DNA from: Sphingomonas sp. Leaf32
GTDB taxonomy: Bacteria > Pseudomonadota > Alphaproteobacteria > Sphingomonadales > Sphingomonadaceae
Length of the DNA stretch: 64,000 nt
Assembly (NCBI RefSeq): GCF_001421765.1
Contig: NZ_LMLA01000001.1
Coordinates: forward strand, 667,199 to 731,198
Direction: 5' to 3'
Shown here: positions 1-9,786 of the stretch, in pieces
How positions within the stretch are numbered: the first letter of the stretch is position 1
Layout of the letters: each line of letters begins with the position of its first letter
The notes under the pieces: generated by a model
Database searches by the model: none
Seen by the model: only the letters and a program-made list of their open reading frames with translations
Told to the model about the DNA's origin: nothing
Program-made: the position numbers and the translations under genes

Positions 1-71
1 AGAGCGCGTTCGTCGGCAAGTTGTACCGCGAGGTCGTCGGCCAGCAGGATGACGCGGCCGTCTTCGCATGA
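1..71 (+). CDS. 3' end of an unidentified gene (partial)
   Basis: An open frame enters from the left edge and ends at a TGA at 69-71. Only about 22 residues are visible and they are too few to assign a family. The stop overlaps the ATG of the next gene (ATGA at 68-71), which suggests the two are co-translated. The frame has the usual GC-rich third positions. It is called a gene end mainly because of that overlap. Confidence 0.45.
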   Translation, partial: SAFVGKLYREVVGQQDDAAVFA

Positions 72-802
72 GGCTGAGTATCGCTGCGGCCTGTGCCGAG
101 GCATCGCATATCTGGAAACGCGACCGCGACGTGATCGCCGCGGTCGGTGGCGTATTCTTCTTCCTGCCCAATCTGGCGCTGTCGCTGTTCATGCGTGCGA
201 CCAGCGTGACGGTGGGCGGCGATACGCAGGACGATCAGGCGCTGCTGGCGTCGATGCAATCCTTCCTTGTCGACAATGCGCCGTTGCTGGCGTTCCAGAT
301 GGTCGCCGAACTGGTCGGGGTCGCGGTGCTGCTGACGCTGTTGCTCGATCCGGCGCGGCCGACGGTCGGGGAAGCGCTGCGCATCGTCGCACGGCGGTTG
401 CCGGTGCTGGTCGCCGTCACGATGCTCATCAACATCGCGCTGGTCTGTGGCATGGCCCTGTTCATCGTGCCGGGGCTGTATGTCATCGGACGGGCCGCGC
501 TGGTGCTGCCGGTGCTGATCGGCGAGCCGGAGCGGCGCTTCGGCGATGCGATCGGCCGCGCGCTCGATCTGACGCGGGGGCGGGTGATCCAGCTCCTCTC
601 GCTCTGGGCGCTGATCTTCATCGGCGCCTATTTCGTGCAGACGCTGTTGCAGGGCCTGGCGCGCGCCGCATCGTCGGGGGGCAGCAACCCGGTCACGTTG
701 GGGATGGTGGCGGTCGCGACGTCGGCCGTGTCGATGGCGACCGCCATCGCCTATACGCTGGTGCGCGCCGCCATCTATCGCCGGCTCGCCAGCAACGGAT
801 AA
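68..802 (+). CDS. Integral membrane protein, YciC/GDPD-membrane-domain-like
   Basis: The product is a 244-residue polytopic membrane protein of unknown molecular function. Hydrophobic segments are visible at about residues 23-42, 70-95, 110-155, 172-195 and 205-230. A PG pair (IVPGLY, about residue 137) lies in the middle of the protein, as in YciC/UPF0259 proteins and in the membrane domain found next to glycerophosphodiesterases. The start is the ATG at 68, which overlaps the previous stop by four bases. The 3' end overlaps the convergent acetyltransferase gene by 28 bp. The family assignment is tentative and no catalytic residues are apparent. Confidence 0.75.
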   Translation: MRLSIAAACAEASHIWKRDRDVIAAVGGVFFFLPNLALSLFMRATSVTVGGDTQDDQALLASMQSFLVDNAPLLAFQMVAELVGVAVLLTLLLDPARPTVGEALRIVARRLPVLVAVTMLINIALVCGMALFIVPGLYVIGRAALVLPVLIGEPERRFGDAIGRALDLTRGRVIQLLSLWALIFIGAYFVQTLLQGLARAASSGGSNPVTLGMVAVATSAVSMATAIAYTLVRAAIYRRLASNG

Positions 803-1368
803 TGGGCGCCGCAGTCGTCGGGCAGGACCCCGGCGACGCGCGGATCGGCAAAGGTTTCGATGGTGCGCTGATAGGGCACGAAGCCCGACCGGCGATAAAA
901 GCCGAGCGCGCCGGGATGGTCGAGGGTGCAGGTATGCACCCACACCCGTCGCACATCCTTGCCCCACGCCATCGCCAGCGCGTGCGCCATCAGCCAGCGA
1001 CCATGGCCCTGACCGGCCAGTTCGGGGATCAGTCCGACATAGGATAGCTCGCATTCGTGTGCCGTGCGGAAATCGAGTTCGAGCATCCCGACCTCGATCC
1101 CCGCCCGGTCGACCACGGCCCAGATGCGGACGGCATCGTCCTCGAGGATCGCGGTCAGCCGGGCGTCGTCCATCACCAGCCGGGAAAACCATAGCCACGG
1201 CCCCCCGACGCGGCGGAACAGCGCGCGATACCGCTCGACGCCTGGCCGCTCCCAGCGGACCAGTCGCAGCGGCGACGGGGGCAGCGGGGCGGGGCGGGGC
1301 CGCTCCAGCATCTCCAGCGAGGTGACGATCGTCGCGACTTCACCGGGTTTGACCGGGATCAGCCCCAT
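775..1368 (-). CDS. GNAT family N-acetyltransferase
   Basis: The product is a 197-residue protein of the GCN5-related N-acetyltransferase fold, which moves an acetyl group from acetyl-CoA to an amine; the substrate is unknown. The acetyl-CoA pyrophosphate loop is visible as AGQGHG at about residues 118-123. It is preceded by the typical strand ECELSYVGLIPE and followed by the helix and the HPGALGFYRRSGF segment near residues 150-163, which is usual for motif B. The gene starts four bases after the hemF stop, so the two probably form one transcript. Its end overlaps the convergent membrane-protein gene. Confidence 0.85.
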   Translation of the reverse strand: MGLIPVKPGEVATIVTSLEMLERPRPAPLPPSPLRLVRWERPGVERYRALFRRVGGPWLWFSRLVMDDARLTAILEDDAVRIWAVVDRAGIEVGMLELDFRTAHECELSYVGLIPELAGQGHGRWLMAHALAMAWGKDVRRVWVHTCTLDHPGALGFYRRSGFVPYQRTIETFADPRVAGVLPDDCGAHYPLLASRR

Positions 1369-1372
1369 GCGA

Positions 1373-2215
1373 TCAGCTCCACGTCGCGAGCGGGGGCAGG
1401 CTCATCAGGATCGCATCGATATTGCCGCCGGTCTTGAGGCCGAACAGCGTGCCGCGATCATAGACGAGGTTGAATTCGGCATAGCGCCCGCGCCATTCCA
1501 GCTGCCGCGCGCGGTCGGCATCGTCGAACGGTTGCGCCATGCGGCGACGGACCAGTTCGGGATAGATCGACAGGAATGCCTCGCCCACGTCGCGGGTGAA
1601 GGCGAAGTCGGCGTCCCAGTCGTTGCCGAGATGATCGTAGAAGATGCCGCCCACCCCGCGATGCACGCCGCGATGGGGGATGTAGAAATAGTCATCGGCC
1701 CATTGTTTGAACCGGGGATAGTGGGCCGGATCATGCGCGTCGCACGCCGCCTGCATCGTGGCATGGAAATCGGCGGTATCCCGGGGATAGGGGATAGGCG
1801 GGTTGAGGTCCGCGCCGCCGCCGAACCAGCGCTTCGTCGTCACCAGGAAACGGGTGTTCATGTGCACGGCGGGCACGTGCGGGTTGGCCATGTGCGCGAC
1901 CAGGCTGATGCCGGTCGCGAAGAAGCGCGGGTCCTCTGCCGCGCCGTGGATCGACTTGGCGAACTCGCCCTCGAACGTGCCGCCGACGGTAGAGACGTTC
2001 ACGCCGACCTTTTCGAACACGCGCCCCTTCATCACGCCGCGCACGCCACCGCCACCGGGTGCACCCGACGGGTCGGTCCGGTCCCACGAGGTATAGTCGA
2101 ACGCGGCATCCGACCCGGCGTCGCGTTCGATCGCCTCGAACGACGCACAGATCCGGTCGCGGAGCGATTCGAACCAGGTACGGGCGGATTGTTGCTGATG
2201 GTCGAGCGGTTGCAT
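1373..2215 (-). CDS. hemF: Oxygen-dependent coproporphyrinogen-III oxidase
   Basis: HemF oxidatively decarboxylates coproporphyrinogen III to protoporphyrinogen IX in cytosolic haem synthesis. The 280-residue protein has family landmarks: VHMNTRF around residues 117-123, GGGADLNP at about 132-139, RGVGGIFYD at about 186-194, and a C-terminal FGLKTGGN. An in-frame extension runs 24 codons upstream, but the ATG at 2215 (MQPLDHQ) gives the normal family length and is preferred. The acetyltransferase gene follows after four bases. The enzyme needs molecular oxygen, which fits an aerobic lifestyle together with ctaA at 12.8 kb. Confidence 0.95.
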   Translation of the reverse strand: MQPLDHQQQSARTWFESLRDRICASFEAIERDAGSDAAFDYTSWDRTDPSGAPGGGGVRGVMKGRVFEKVGVNVSTVGGTFEGEFAKSIHGAAEDPRFFATGISLVAHMANPHVPAVHMNTRFLVTTKRWFGGGADLNPPIPYPRDTADFHATMQAACDAHDPAHYPRFKQWADDYFYIPHRGVHRGVGGIFYDHLGNDWDADFAFTRDVGEAFLSIYPELVRRRMAQPFDDADRARQLEWRGRYAEFNLVYDRGTLFGLKTGGNIDAILMSLPPLATWS

Positions 2216-2369
2216 GGTACGCGACTTAGGCCGGAACACCCTTCGTCGCAAAGTCCCATGCTTCGATACCAGAGAAACCGGTGTCAAAAAGAGGGTCGAC
2301 GGCCACCGTGAACCCCTTTACCAAGGGCGCGGCGATGAAAAGAAGAGCCGGTGTAGAGTGCTAACCAGC

Positions 2370-2386
2370 TGATACCGGTTACCATC
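2370..2386. promoter_or_regulatory. Possible operator for the kdu operon
   Basis: An imperfect palindrome centred on ACCGGT (GATACCGGTTAC, 2371-2382) lies 11-28 bases before kduI and just before its AGGAGAG ribosome site (2387-2393). The position would let a repressor block transcription. LacI-type regulators of sugar-acid genes often use a CG-centred palindrome of this kind. Assignment to that family is inference; no regulator gene is in the window. Confidence 0.35.
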
Positions 2387-2397
2387 AGGAGAGAGTG

Positions 2398-3237
2398 ATG
2401 TTCGACCGGACCTATTACGCGACGCATCCGGGCATGATGGAATGCGTGTCGAACGAGGAGCTGCGCGACCGGTATCTCATCGACGGGCTGTTCCGCGAGG
2501 GGGAGTGCGTGCTGAACTACACCCATGCCGACCGGTTCGTGATCGGCGGCGTGGCGGTGGGCGATGCGCCGGTGAAGCTGCCGGTACAGACCGAACCGAA
2601 GTCGGCCGAGGGCCATCCGTTCCTCGAACGCCGCGAGATGGCGGTGGTGAATGTCGGCGATGCCGAAGGCACGGTGACCGTCGATGGCGAAGTCTTCACG
2701 CTGGGTAACAAGGACTGCGTCTACGTCACGATGGGCGCGAAGGACGTCGAGTTCGGCGGACAGGGCGCGCGCTTCTACATCGCGTCGTGCCCGGCGCATA
2801 AGGGGTTCCAGACCCGCAAGCTCGGCATCGCCGACGCCAACGCGCTGGAGCGCGGCAGCCTCGAGGAATCGAACGAGCGGACGATCTACCAGCTCGTCAT
2901 TCCCGGGGTGTGCGATTCGGCGCAGCTGGTCATGGGGCTGACCGTCCTGAAGCCCGGCAGCGTGTGGAACACCATGCCGCCGCACATCCACGAACGGCGC
3001 AGCGAAATCTATTTCTACTTCGAACTGCCGACCGACAACGACAAGGTGTTCCATTACATGGGCGAGGGCGATGCGATGCGCCACATCGTCATGGGCAACG
3101 AGGAAGCGGTCATCTCGCCGCCCTGGTCGGTGCACATGGGGTCGGGCACGCGCGCCTATGCCTTTATCTGGGCGATGGCGGGCGAGAACCAGGACTATAC
3201 CGACATGAACGTCCTCGACATCTGCCAGCTGGCGTGA
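2398..3237 (+). CDS. kduI: 5-dehydro-4-deoxy-D-glucuronate isomerase
   Basis: KduI converts 5-keto-4-deoxyuronate (DKI), produced when unsaturated uronates from pectin-like polymers open, into 2,5-diketo-3-deoxygluconate. The 279-residue protein is a two-cupin enzyme. The zinc site is visible: His196 and His198 in [10 protein letters not shown], Glu203 in the same stretch, and His246 in PPWSVHMG. An AGGAGAG sequence at 2387-2393 sits six bases before the ATG at 2398, which is chosen over the GTG directly upstream at 2395. It is the first gene of a three-gene operon with kduD and kdgK. Confidence 0.96.
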   Translation: MFDRTYYATHPGMMECVSNEELRDRYLIDGLFREGECVLNYTHADRFVIGGVAVGDAPVKLPVQTEPKSAEGHPFLERREMAVVNVGDAEGTVTVDGEVFTLGNKDCVYVTMGAKDVEFGGQGARFYIASCPAHKGFQTRKLGIADANALERGSLEESNERTIYQLVIPGVCDSAQLVMGLTVLKPGSVWNTMPPHIHERRSEIYFYFELPTDNDKVFHYMGEGDAMRHIVMGNEEAVISPPWSVHMGSGTRAYAFIWAMAGENQDYTDMNVLDICQLA

Positions 3238-3250
3238 GGGGGCGGTGGCG

Positions 3251-4006
3251 ATGAGCAACCCCTTCGACCTTGCCGGCCGGGTCGCGGCCGTCACCGGGGC
3301 CAATACCGGCATCGGGCAGGCGATCGCGCTGGCGCTGGCCGCCGCCGGGGCCGATGTCGCGCTGATCGGGCGCACCCCCGCCACCGACACGGCGGAACAG
3401 GTCCGCGCGCTGGGCCGGCAGGCCGAGATCGTGTCGGCCGACCTGTCGACCATCGTCCCGGTCGACGGGGTCGTGGCGCAGGTCGTCGAGACGCTGGGCG
3501 GGATCGACATCCTCGTCAACAATGCCGGGATCATCCGCCGCGCCGACAGCCTCGACTTTACCGAGGCGGACTGGGACGCGGTGATCGACACCAATCTGAA
3601 ATCAGTGTTCTTTCTGTGCCAGGCGGCCGGGCGGCACATGGTCGCCAAGGGTCGCGGCAAGATCGTCAACATCGCGTCGATGCTGACCTTTCAGGGCGGG
3701 GTCCGCGTGCCGAGCTATACCGCGTCGAAATCGGGGATCGGCGGCCTGACCAAGTTGCTGGCGAACGAATGGGCGGCGAAGGGCGTCAACGTCAACGCGA
3801 TCGCACCGGGATATATCGCGACCAACAACACCGCCGCGCTGCAGGCGGACGAAACCCGCAACCGCCAGATCGTCGAGCGGATTCCGGCCGGGCGCTGGGG
3901 TGAGGCGAGCGATCTCGGCGGGGCGGCGGTGTTCCTGGCGTCGGCGGCCTCCGATTATGTCAACGGCCATGTCCTGGCGGTCGATGGCGGGTGGCTGGCG
4001 CGATGA
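3251..4006 (+). CDS. kduD: 2-dehydro-3-deoxy-D-gluconate 5-dehydrogenase
   Basis: KduD reduces 2,5-diketo-3-deoxygluconate to KDG, the step after KduI. The 251-residue protein is a classical short-chain dehydrogenase: TGANTGIG at residues 15-22 binds the dinucleotide, NNAG at 90-93, catalytic Ser143 in IASM, and Tyr156/Lys160 in YTASK. The C-terminal half has the usual IAPGYIATNN segment. The start is the ATG at 3251 behind a GGGGGCGG stretch; the in-frame GTG at 3245 is less well spaced. It lies 13 bases after kduI and its stop overlaps the kdgK start. Confidence 0.95.
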   Translation: MSNPFDLAGRVAAVTGANTGIGQAIALALAAAGADVALIGRTPATDTAEQVRALGRQAEIVSADLSTIVPVDGVVAQVVETLGGIDILVNNAGIIRRADSLDFTEADWDAVIDTNLKSVFFLCQAAGRHMVAKGRGKIVNIASMLTFQGGVRVPSYTASKSGIGGLTKLLANEWAAKGVNVNAIAPGYIATNNTAALQADETRNRQIVERIPAGRWGEASDLGGAAVFLASAASDYVNGHVLAVDGGWLAR

Positions 4007-5004
4007 TCCTGTGCTTCGGCGAACTGCTGCTGCGCCTGAGCGCGCCGGGCCGCGAGTTGGTGATGCAGAGCGGCCGGTTCGACGTGCATGTCGGCGGGGC
4101 GGAGGCGAATGTCGCGGTCGGCCTCGCCAATCTCGGCCATGGCGCGGCGATGGTCAGCGTGGTGCCCGACAATCCGCTGGGGCGCGGCGCGGTGGCGGCG
4201 ATCCGGGCGCAGGGGGTCGATTGTTCGCGCATCACGACCCGCGACGGGCGGATGGGGCTGTATTTCCTCAGTCCCGGTGCGGGGCTGCGCGCGTCGGACA
4301 TCGTCTATGACCGCGCGGGATCGAGTTTCGCGACGGCCCCGGCCGAGGCGTGGGATTGGGACGCCTTGCTGGTCGGCTGCACCCGGCTGCACCTGTCGGG
4401 CATCACCCCGGCACTGGGCGACGAGACCGCCCGGGCAGCGATCGCAGCGGCGGAGGCGGCGCGGGCGCGGGGGCTGATCATCTCGTTCGACGGCAATTAT
4501 CGTGCGCGGCTGTGGGAGGCATGGGACAGCGATCCGCGCGGCGTGCTGACCCGGCTGGTCGGGCTGGCTGACCTGTTGTTCGGCAACCACCGCGACGTGT
4601 CGCTGCTGCTGGGCGCGGAGTTTTCGGGCGATGGCGAACAGCGCCGGCGCGAGGCGGCGGAGGCGGCGTTCGCGGCCTTTCCGAACCTTCGGCACATCGC
4701 CAGCACCGCCCGCCATGTCGACGACGCCGACCGCCACCGCCTGTCGGCGCGGATCGATACGCCGTCAGGCGCGGTGCAGACCGCCGAAGTCGCCATTTCG
4801 GGCATCGTCGACCGGATCGGCGGCGGTGATGCCTTTGCCAGCGGCGTGCTCCACGGCTTGATGTCGGGCAAGGACGAGGCGACGGCGGCGAACTGGGGCC
4901 TTGCCGTCGCGGCGCTCAAACATTCGCTACCCGGCGATTTCAGCCTGTTTCGTCAATCGGATATCGATGCTTTCCTTGCCGGCGGGCTGGACGTCCGACG
5001 CTGA
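4003..5004 (+). CDS. kdgK: 2-dehydro-3-deoxygluconokinase
   Basis: KdgK phosphorylates KDG to KDPG, the entry to the lower Entner-Doudoroff route. The 333-residue protein is a PfkB-type sugar kinase. The substrate motif GGAEANVAVGLANLG is at residues 31-45 and the ATP/anion-hole motif DRIGGGDAF at about 270-278, with the catalytic base Asp276. The gene starts with an ATGA overlap on the kduD stop, so the three kdu genes are translationally coupled. The KDPG aldolase gene (kdgA/eda) is not in this window and must be supplied elsewhere. Confidence 0.93.
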   Translation: MILCFGELLLRLSAPGRELVMQSGRFDVHVGGAEANVAVGLANLGHGAAMVSVVPDNPLGRGAVAAIRAQGVDCSRITTRDGRMGLYFLSPGAGLRASDIVYDRAGSSFATAPAEAWDWDALLVGCTRLHLSGITPALGDETARAAIAAAEAARARGLIISFDGNYRARLWEAWDSDPRGVLTRLVGLADLLFGNHRDVSLLLGAEFSGDGEQRRREAAEAAFAAFPNLRHIASTARHVDDADRHRLSARIDTPSGAVQTAEVAISGIVDRIGGGDAFASGVLHGLMSGKDEATAANWGLAVAALKHSLPGDFSLFRQSDIDAFLAGGLDVRR

Positions 5005-5058
5005 TCCTAGCATAGCGGGACGGGGGAACGGCCGCGGGGGCGCCACGTTCCGTCATGG

Positions 5059-7647
5059 ATGCGAGGCGACGTGAATCAGGGCGGCGACACGAGCGGACGG
5101 GCGGCCAGCGACGACCGCCGTATCGCGTTGGAAATCGCCGGCGCGGACGGCGGGACCGATCCGTTCGTCGCGGCCGTCCGCGCGACGCGGATGCCGATGA
5201 TTATCACCAACCCGCGTCTGCCCGACAATCCGGTGGTGTTCGCCAACGACGCCTTTTGCCGCCTGACCGGCTATCGCCGCGACGCGATCATCGGCCGCAA
5301 CTGTCGCTTCCTGCAGGGCGAGGATACCGATCCGGCAACGGTCGCGCAGATTCGCGATGCCGTGGCGGCGGTGCGGTCGATCGAAATCGATATCCGGAAT
5401 TATCAGGCCGACGGCACGCCGTTCTGGAACCGGCTGCTACTGGCCCCGGTCCATGATGCCGATGGCAAGCTGGTCTATTTCTTTGCCAGCCAGCTTGACG
5501 TCACGCTGGAACGCACCCGGCTGGAGGGGCTGGAATCGAGCAACGCCGCGTTGCTGGCCGAACTGGCCGGGCGGTTTCGGGAACAGGAAGAGCGCGAACG
5601 CGAAATGTTGTTCGCGCTGGAGGCCGGACGGTTCGGTACATGGTCGTTCGACCGGGCGACGCGGCAGATCACCATGTCGGCGATCTGCCGGACCAATTTC
5701 GGGTTCGACGCCGATTACCCGCCGTCGACCGCCGAGGTCACGGCGATTCTGCATCCGGACGACCGGGCGGCGGCGCGCGCGGCGATCGAGGCCAGCTTCG
5801 CCGGCGAACCATTGGAGATCGAGGTCCGCATCCGCCCTGGTGACGGGGAGGTCCGCTGGATCGCCACCCGAGGACAACCGACGCTTAACGCCGATGGCGA
5901 CGTCATCCGCCTGACCGGCGTGTCGATCGACGTCACGGTCTACAAGCGGCTGGAGGGGATGCGCGCGGCGATGGCCGAGCTGAACGACACGCTGCGCCTG
6001 CTCGACGATCCGGTCGACATGGGCGTGGAAGCGGCGCGGATCATCGGCGAAGCGCTGTGCGTCGACCGGGTCGGGTACGGCCTGGTCGATCGTGCGGCCG
6101 AAACGATCACGATCGAACGCGACTGGAACGCACCGGGGGTCGCGACCATCGCGGGGGTGCTGAACTTCCGCGATTATGGCAGCTATATCGACGAGTTGAA
6201 GCGCGGCGAAACGGCGATCGTCGAGGATGCGCGCACCGACCCGCGTACCGCCGACACCGCCGCCCAGCTGGAATCGATCAACGCGCGGTCGTTCATCAAC
6301 ATGCCGCTGACCGAACTGGGGGGCCTGGTCGCGCTGATCTACACCAACCATGGCGAACCCAGGGCATGGCGCGATGACGAGATCGCGTTCGTGCGCGAAG
6401 TCGCTGAACGCACCCGCGCCGCGACTGAGCGCCGCCGGGCCGAACGCGAACTGGCGGCGCTGGCCGAATCGCTGGAGGAACAGGTCGTCGACCGGACCAA
6501 GGCATTGGTGACCGCGCAGGACGCGCTGCGCCAGAGCCAGAAGATGGAGGCGATCGGCCAGCTGACCGGCGGGGTCGCGCATGATTTCAACAATTTGCTG
6601 ACGATCGTCCGTTCCTCCGTCGACCTGCTGCGCCAGCCGACGCTGACCGACGAACGGCGCGAACGCTATCTGGCGGCGATCAGCGACACAGTCGACCGCG
6701 CGGCGAAGCTGACCGGGCAGTTGCTGGCCTTTGCCCGCCGATCCGCGTTGCAGCCGGCGGTGTTCGATGTGAACGAGGCGGTCGGCGCGCTGGGCGACAT
6801 CGTGCGGACGCTGGCCGGGTCGCGGATCGCGGTGGCGATCCGCCCCTGCGATATGCCGGTCTTCGTCGATGCCGATCCCAACCAGTTCGATACCGCCATC
6901 GTCAATTTCGCCGCCAATGCGCGCGACGCGATGCAGGGGGAGGGCCGCCTGACCCTGTCGGTGGACCGGGTCGACGGTATTCCCACCGGTCCCGGCAGCG
7001 CCGCGCAGCCGGGCGAATTCGTCGTCATCACCGTCGGCGATACCGGCAGCGGCATCGATGAAGAGACGCTGACCCGCATCTTCGAACCCTTCTTCACGAC
7101 CAAGGAGCTGGGCAAGGGCACCGGCTTGGGGCTGAGCCAGGTGTTCGGCTTCGCCAAGCAGTCGGGTGGGGAGGTTCGCGCGCGCAGCGTGCCGGGCAAT
7201 ACCGAATTCGCGCTTTATCTGCCGCAAGTCACTACCCCGGACCGGACGACCGCCCCGGCGCGCGAGGCACCGGAACCGCTGGCCGGCGACGGGCTGCGGG
7301 TGTTGGTGGTCGAGGATAATGTCGCGGTCGGCACCACGACGACGCAGGCGTTGGAGGCGCAGGGCTTCGCACCGGTCCATGTCGTCGATGGACAGGCGGC
7401 GCTGGCGCTGCTGGCCGAACGGCCCGACGGGTTCGACATCGTGTTCTCCGATGTGATGATGCCGGGGATCGACGGCGTCGAGCTGGCTGCGCGGCTGCGG
7501 GACCTCTATCCCGGACTGCCGGTGTTGCTGACCAGCGGCTATAGTGACGTGATCGTCCGCCATGGCACGATGGGGTTCGAACTGCTGCACAAGCCCTATA
7601 CGATCGGCCAGTTGATCGTCGCGCTGCGCCGGGTCGCGGGGCGTTGA
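5059..7647 (+). CDS. LOV-domain hybrid sensor histidine kinase
   Basis: This 862-residue cytosolic sensor probably responds to blue light. Domains in order: a LOV domain at about residues 35-150 with the flavin-binding motif GRNCRFLQG and photoactive Cys82; a PAS domain at about 185-297; a GAF domain at about 315-455; a coiled-coil linker; HisKA with the phospho-acceptor His508 in GGVAHDFNN; an HATPase with DTGSGID and GTGLGL; and a receiver domain from about 746 with Asp798 in SDVMMPG and Lys in HKPY. No membrane segment is visible. The ATG at 5059 is chosen; another ATG at 5055 is out of frame. Its stop overlaps the TTG of the transporter gene. Confidence 0.92.
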   Translation: MRGDVNQGGDTSGRAASDDRRIALEIAGADGGTDPFVAAVRATRMPMIITNPRLPDNPVVFANDAFCRLTGYRRDAIIGRNCRFLQGEDTDPATVAQIRDAVAAVRSIEIDIRNYQADGTPFWNRLLLAPVHDADGKLVYFFASQLDVTLERTRLEGLESSNAALLAELAGRFREQEEREREMLFALEAGRFGTWSFDRATRQITMSAICRTNFGFDADYPPSTAEVTAILHPDDRAAARAAIEASFAGEPLEIEVRIRPGDGEVRWIATRGQPTLNADGDVIRLTGVSIDVTVYKRLEGMRAAMAELNDTLRLLDDPVDMGVEAARIIGEALCVDRVGYGLVDRAAETITIERDWNAPGVATIAGVLNFRDYGSYIDELKRGETAIVEDARTDPRTADTAAQLESINARSFINMPLTELGGLVALIYTNHGEPRAWRDDEIAFVREVAERTRAATERRRAERELAALAESLEEQVVDRTKALVTAQDALRQSQKMEAIGQLTGGVAHDFNNLLTIVRSSVDLLRQPTLTDERRERYLAAISDTVDRAAKLTGQLLAFARRSALQPAVFDVNEAVGALGDIVRTLAGSRIAVAIRPCDMPVFVDADPNQFDTAIVNFAANARDAMQGEGRLTLSVDRVDGIPTGPGSAAQPGEFVVITVGDTGSGIDEETLTRIFEPFFTTKELGKGTGLGLSQVFGFAKQSGGEVRARSVPGNTEFALYLPQVTTPDRTTAPAREAPEPLAGDGLRVLVVEDNVAVGTTTTQALEAQGFAPVHVVDGQAALALLAERPDGFDIVFSDVMMPGIDGVELAARLRDLYPGLPVLLTSGYSDVIVRHGTMGFELLHKPYTIGQLIVALRRVAGR

Positions 7648-8840
7648 CCCCGCCCGCCGCCGCGCCCGCGCGCGGTTTCGTGGCTCTCTATACGCTGGCC
7701 TATTGCGGGCTGTTCGTCGCGTTCATGCCGTTCGTGTCGATCCTGTTGCAGGTGAAGGTCGCGGCGATCGATCCGGCGAACCGGGTCGCGTTGCTGGGGT
7801 GGGCGGTACTGGGCGGCGCGGTCGTCGCCAGCGTGGCGAATATCGTCGCCGGCTGGCTGAGCGACCATCGCTGGCGCCGCACGCGCAGCCGGCGGCTGCC
7901 GATCGCGATCGGCCTGATCCTGCTGGCGTTGGCCTTTGCCGCCATCCACCGCGCCGGGGACCGGACCGCGCTGTTGCTCGCCATCGCCTTCTGGCAGGTC
8001 GCGTTGAACCTGATGTTCGCGCCGATGGTCGCGGTGATGGCCGACGAAGTGCCGGACATGCACAAGGGGCGGGTGTCAGGGCTGCTCGGCATTTCGCACC
8101 CGATCGGCGTGTTGTCGGCTGCCGCCGTCACCGCGCCGATCTTCCCGACCGAGGGGCTGCGATTCGCGGCGAATGTCGCGCTGGCCGCCGTGATGATCGT
8201 GCCGTTCCTGCTGCTGGCCCGCGAGCGCGGGGCGGGCGGTGGATCGGCGGCGGTCGATACGGTCCCGGTGGCGGTGGTGCGCGGCGATCTGATGCGGGCA
8301 TGGGTCGCCCGGCTGGCGATGCAGGTCGCGGGCAACGGGCTGACCGCCTATGCCTTTTTCCATTTCGCCGACCGCTGGCACGGAACGGGCGATCCCGCCG
8401 GCCCGGTGGCGCAGGCGATGGCCATCGTCACCGGCGTCGTCGTGGTCGCGACGATCGTCGCCGGACGATGGTCGGACCGGATGGGCGGCCGCAAGCCGTT
8501 CCTTGGCGGCGCGACGCTGCTGGTGATCGCCGGACTGATCGGAATGGCGACGGCACCGGGCTTTGTCGGCGCGGTGATCGGCTATGGCGTCGCGCAGACC
8601 GGGCTGTCGGTGTTCCTCGCGCTGCATTCGGCGTTGGCGATGCAGATGCTGCCCTCGCCCGAAACGCGCGGCCGTGACTTGGCCGTATTGAACCTGACCA
8701 ACACCCTGCCGGCCTGCGTTCCGCCGCTGTTGGCCGCGCTGGTGCCGGCGGGGGCGGGGCTGGGGGCGGTGTTTCTCGCGCTCGCGCTGGTCTCGGCGGT
8801 GGGCGGCGGCACGGCGCTGGCGATCCGTTCGGAGCGCTGA
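7644..8840 (+). CDS. MFS transporter
   Basis: The product is a 398-residue inner-membrane transporter of the major facilitator superfamily, with about twelve hydrophobic segments. The loop after the second helix, GWLSDHRWRRTRSRR (residues about 70-85), and the matching GRWSDRMGGRK in the second half (about 273-283) are the two MFS signature loops. The substrate is not evident. The best start is the TTG at 7644, which overlaps the kinase stop (TTGA), implying translation coupled to the light-sensor kinase. No periplasmic binding partner is nearby. Confidence 0.85.
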   Translation: MTPPAAAPARGFVALYTLAYCGLFVAFMPFVSILLQVKVAAIDPANRVALLGWAVLGGAVVASVANIVAGWLSDHRWRRTRSRRLPIAIGLILLALAFAAIHRAGDRTALLLAIAFWQVALNLMFAPMVAVMADEVPDMHKGRVSGLLGISHPIGVLSAAAVTAPIFPTEGLRFAANVALAAVMIVPFLLLARERGAGGGSAAVDTVPVAVVRGDLMRAWVARLAMQVAGNGLTAYAFFHFADRWHGTGDPAGPVAQAMAIVTGVVVVATIVAGRWSDRMGGRKPFLGGATLLVIAGLIGMATAPGFVGAVIGYGVAQTGLSVFLALHSALAMQMLPSPETRGRDLAVLNLTNTLPACVPPLLAALVPAGAGLGAVFLALALVSAVGGGTALAIRSER

Positions 8841-8887
8841 CCGGCTTCGTGCGTTGCTTGGGCTACGTCCATAGCAGGGAGTGCCTG

Positions 8888-9646
8888 ATGATCCGTCTGT
8901 TCCACGTCAGCGACGTCCATTTCGGCGCGGAGGACAAAGCGGCGCTTGCGTGGTTCGGTGAAGCGGTGCGGCGCGAACAGCCCGACGCGATCATCATGAC
9001 CGGCGACCTGACCATGCGGGCGCGCACCGCCGAGTTCGAGGCGGCGGCGATCTGGCTGGAGAACCTGGGCCGCCCGGTGACGGTCGAGGTCGGCAACCAC
9101 GATCTGCCGCTGTACAATCTCTTCGCCCGGTTCGTGCGGCCGTACAAGCGGTACAAGCGGCTGGAGCGCATGATCGAGCGCCCGCTGGAAATCGACGGCG
9201 TAGCGATCGTCCCATTGAAGACCACCGCGCGGTTCCAGTTCCGCTGGGACTGGTCGAAGGGCTATGTCAGCGACGGCGCGCTGGCGCGGACGCTGCGGTT
9301 GATTCAACGCGTGCCGAAGAACAACCTGATCTTCATCGCCGCGCACCATCCGCTGATTGATGTCGGAACGAAATCCAGCGGAGAGACGCGCGGCGGTGCG
9401 GTCGCGCTGGACGCCGTGGTTGCGGCGGGTGCTCATGCGGTGCTGTCGGGCCATGTCCACGACCCGTTCGACATTCCCTATCAAACCGCCGGCGGACAGT
9501 TGCGGATGGTCGGGGCTGGCACGCTATCGACCCGCACCCGCGACGATCCTCCGTCGTTCAACGAGATACGGATCGAGAATGGCCGGTTCGAGACGATCGC
9601 GCGCAAAATGGGTGTCGCGGACGAGGCGGTGACGGCGACGGCTTGA
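8888..9646 (+). CDS. Calcineurin-like metallophosphoesterase
   Basis: The product is a 252-residue two-metal phosphoesterase of unknown substrate. All the metal motifs are visible: DVH at residues 9-11, GDLT at 41-44, GNHD at 71-74, a HHP motif near residue 155, and GHVH near 193. Members of this family include 3',5'-cAMP phosphodiesterases and nucleases. The ATG at 8888 follows AGGGAG at 8876-8881 with good spacing, so the 13-codon upstream extension is rejected. The gene stands alone after the MFS gene. Confidence 0.88.
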   Translation: MIRLFHVSDVHFGAEDKAALAWFGEAVRREQPDAIIMTGDLTMRARTAEFEAAAIWLENLGRPVTVEVGNHDLPLYNLFARFVRPYKRYKRLERMIERPLEIDGVAIVPLKTTARFQFRWDWSKGYVSDGALARTLRLIQRVPKNNLIFIAAHHPLIDVGTKSSGETRGGAVALDAVVAAGAHAVLSGHVHDPFDIPYQTAGGQLRMVGAGTLSTRTRDDPPSFNEIRIENGRFETIARKMGVADEAVTATA

Positions 9647-9678
9647 GGAACCGGATTTCTGGTTCGTTTGGCCGCACA

Positions 9679-9759
9679 CGTCCCCAGCGAAGGCTGGGGC
9701 ATCGTACGGCTCCTGCCGTATGCAATCACCGGAATATCCGAGCCTTCGCTGGGATGACG
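9679..9759. repeat. Extragenic inverted repeat, CCCAGCGAAGGCTGGG family
   Basis: Two arms related to CCCAGCGAAGGCT (9683-9696 and inverted at about 9740-9753) flank a shorter internal hairpin, TACGGCTCCTGCCGTA. The same core recurs at 40143 and 53330. It lies between convergent genes. Confidence 0.75.
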
Positions 9760-9786
9760 TCTGCGGCGGATGGCGGCGATCGGAGT

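Noticed and set aside
5437..7590. 717-codon open frame on the minus strand inside the sensor kinase gene
   Set aside because: It is the antisense shadow of a GC-rich gene with clear LOV, PAS, HisKA and receiver motifs. The antisense product is rich in Arg, Gln and His without any domain.
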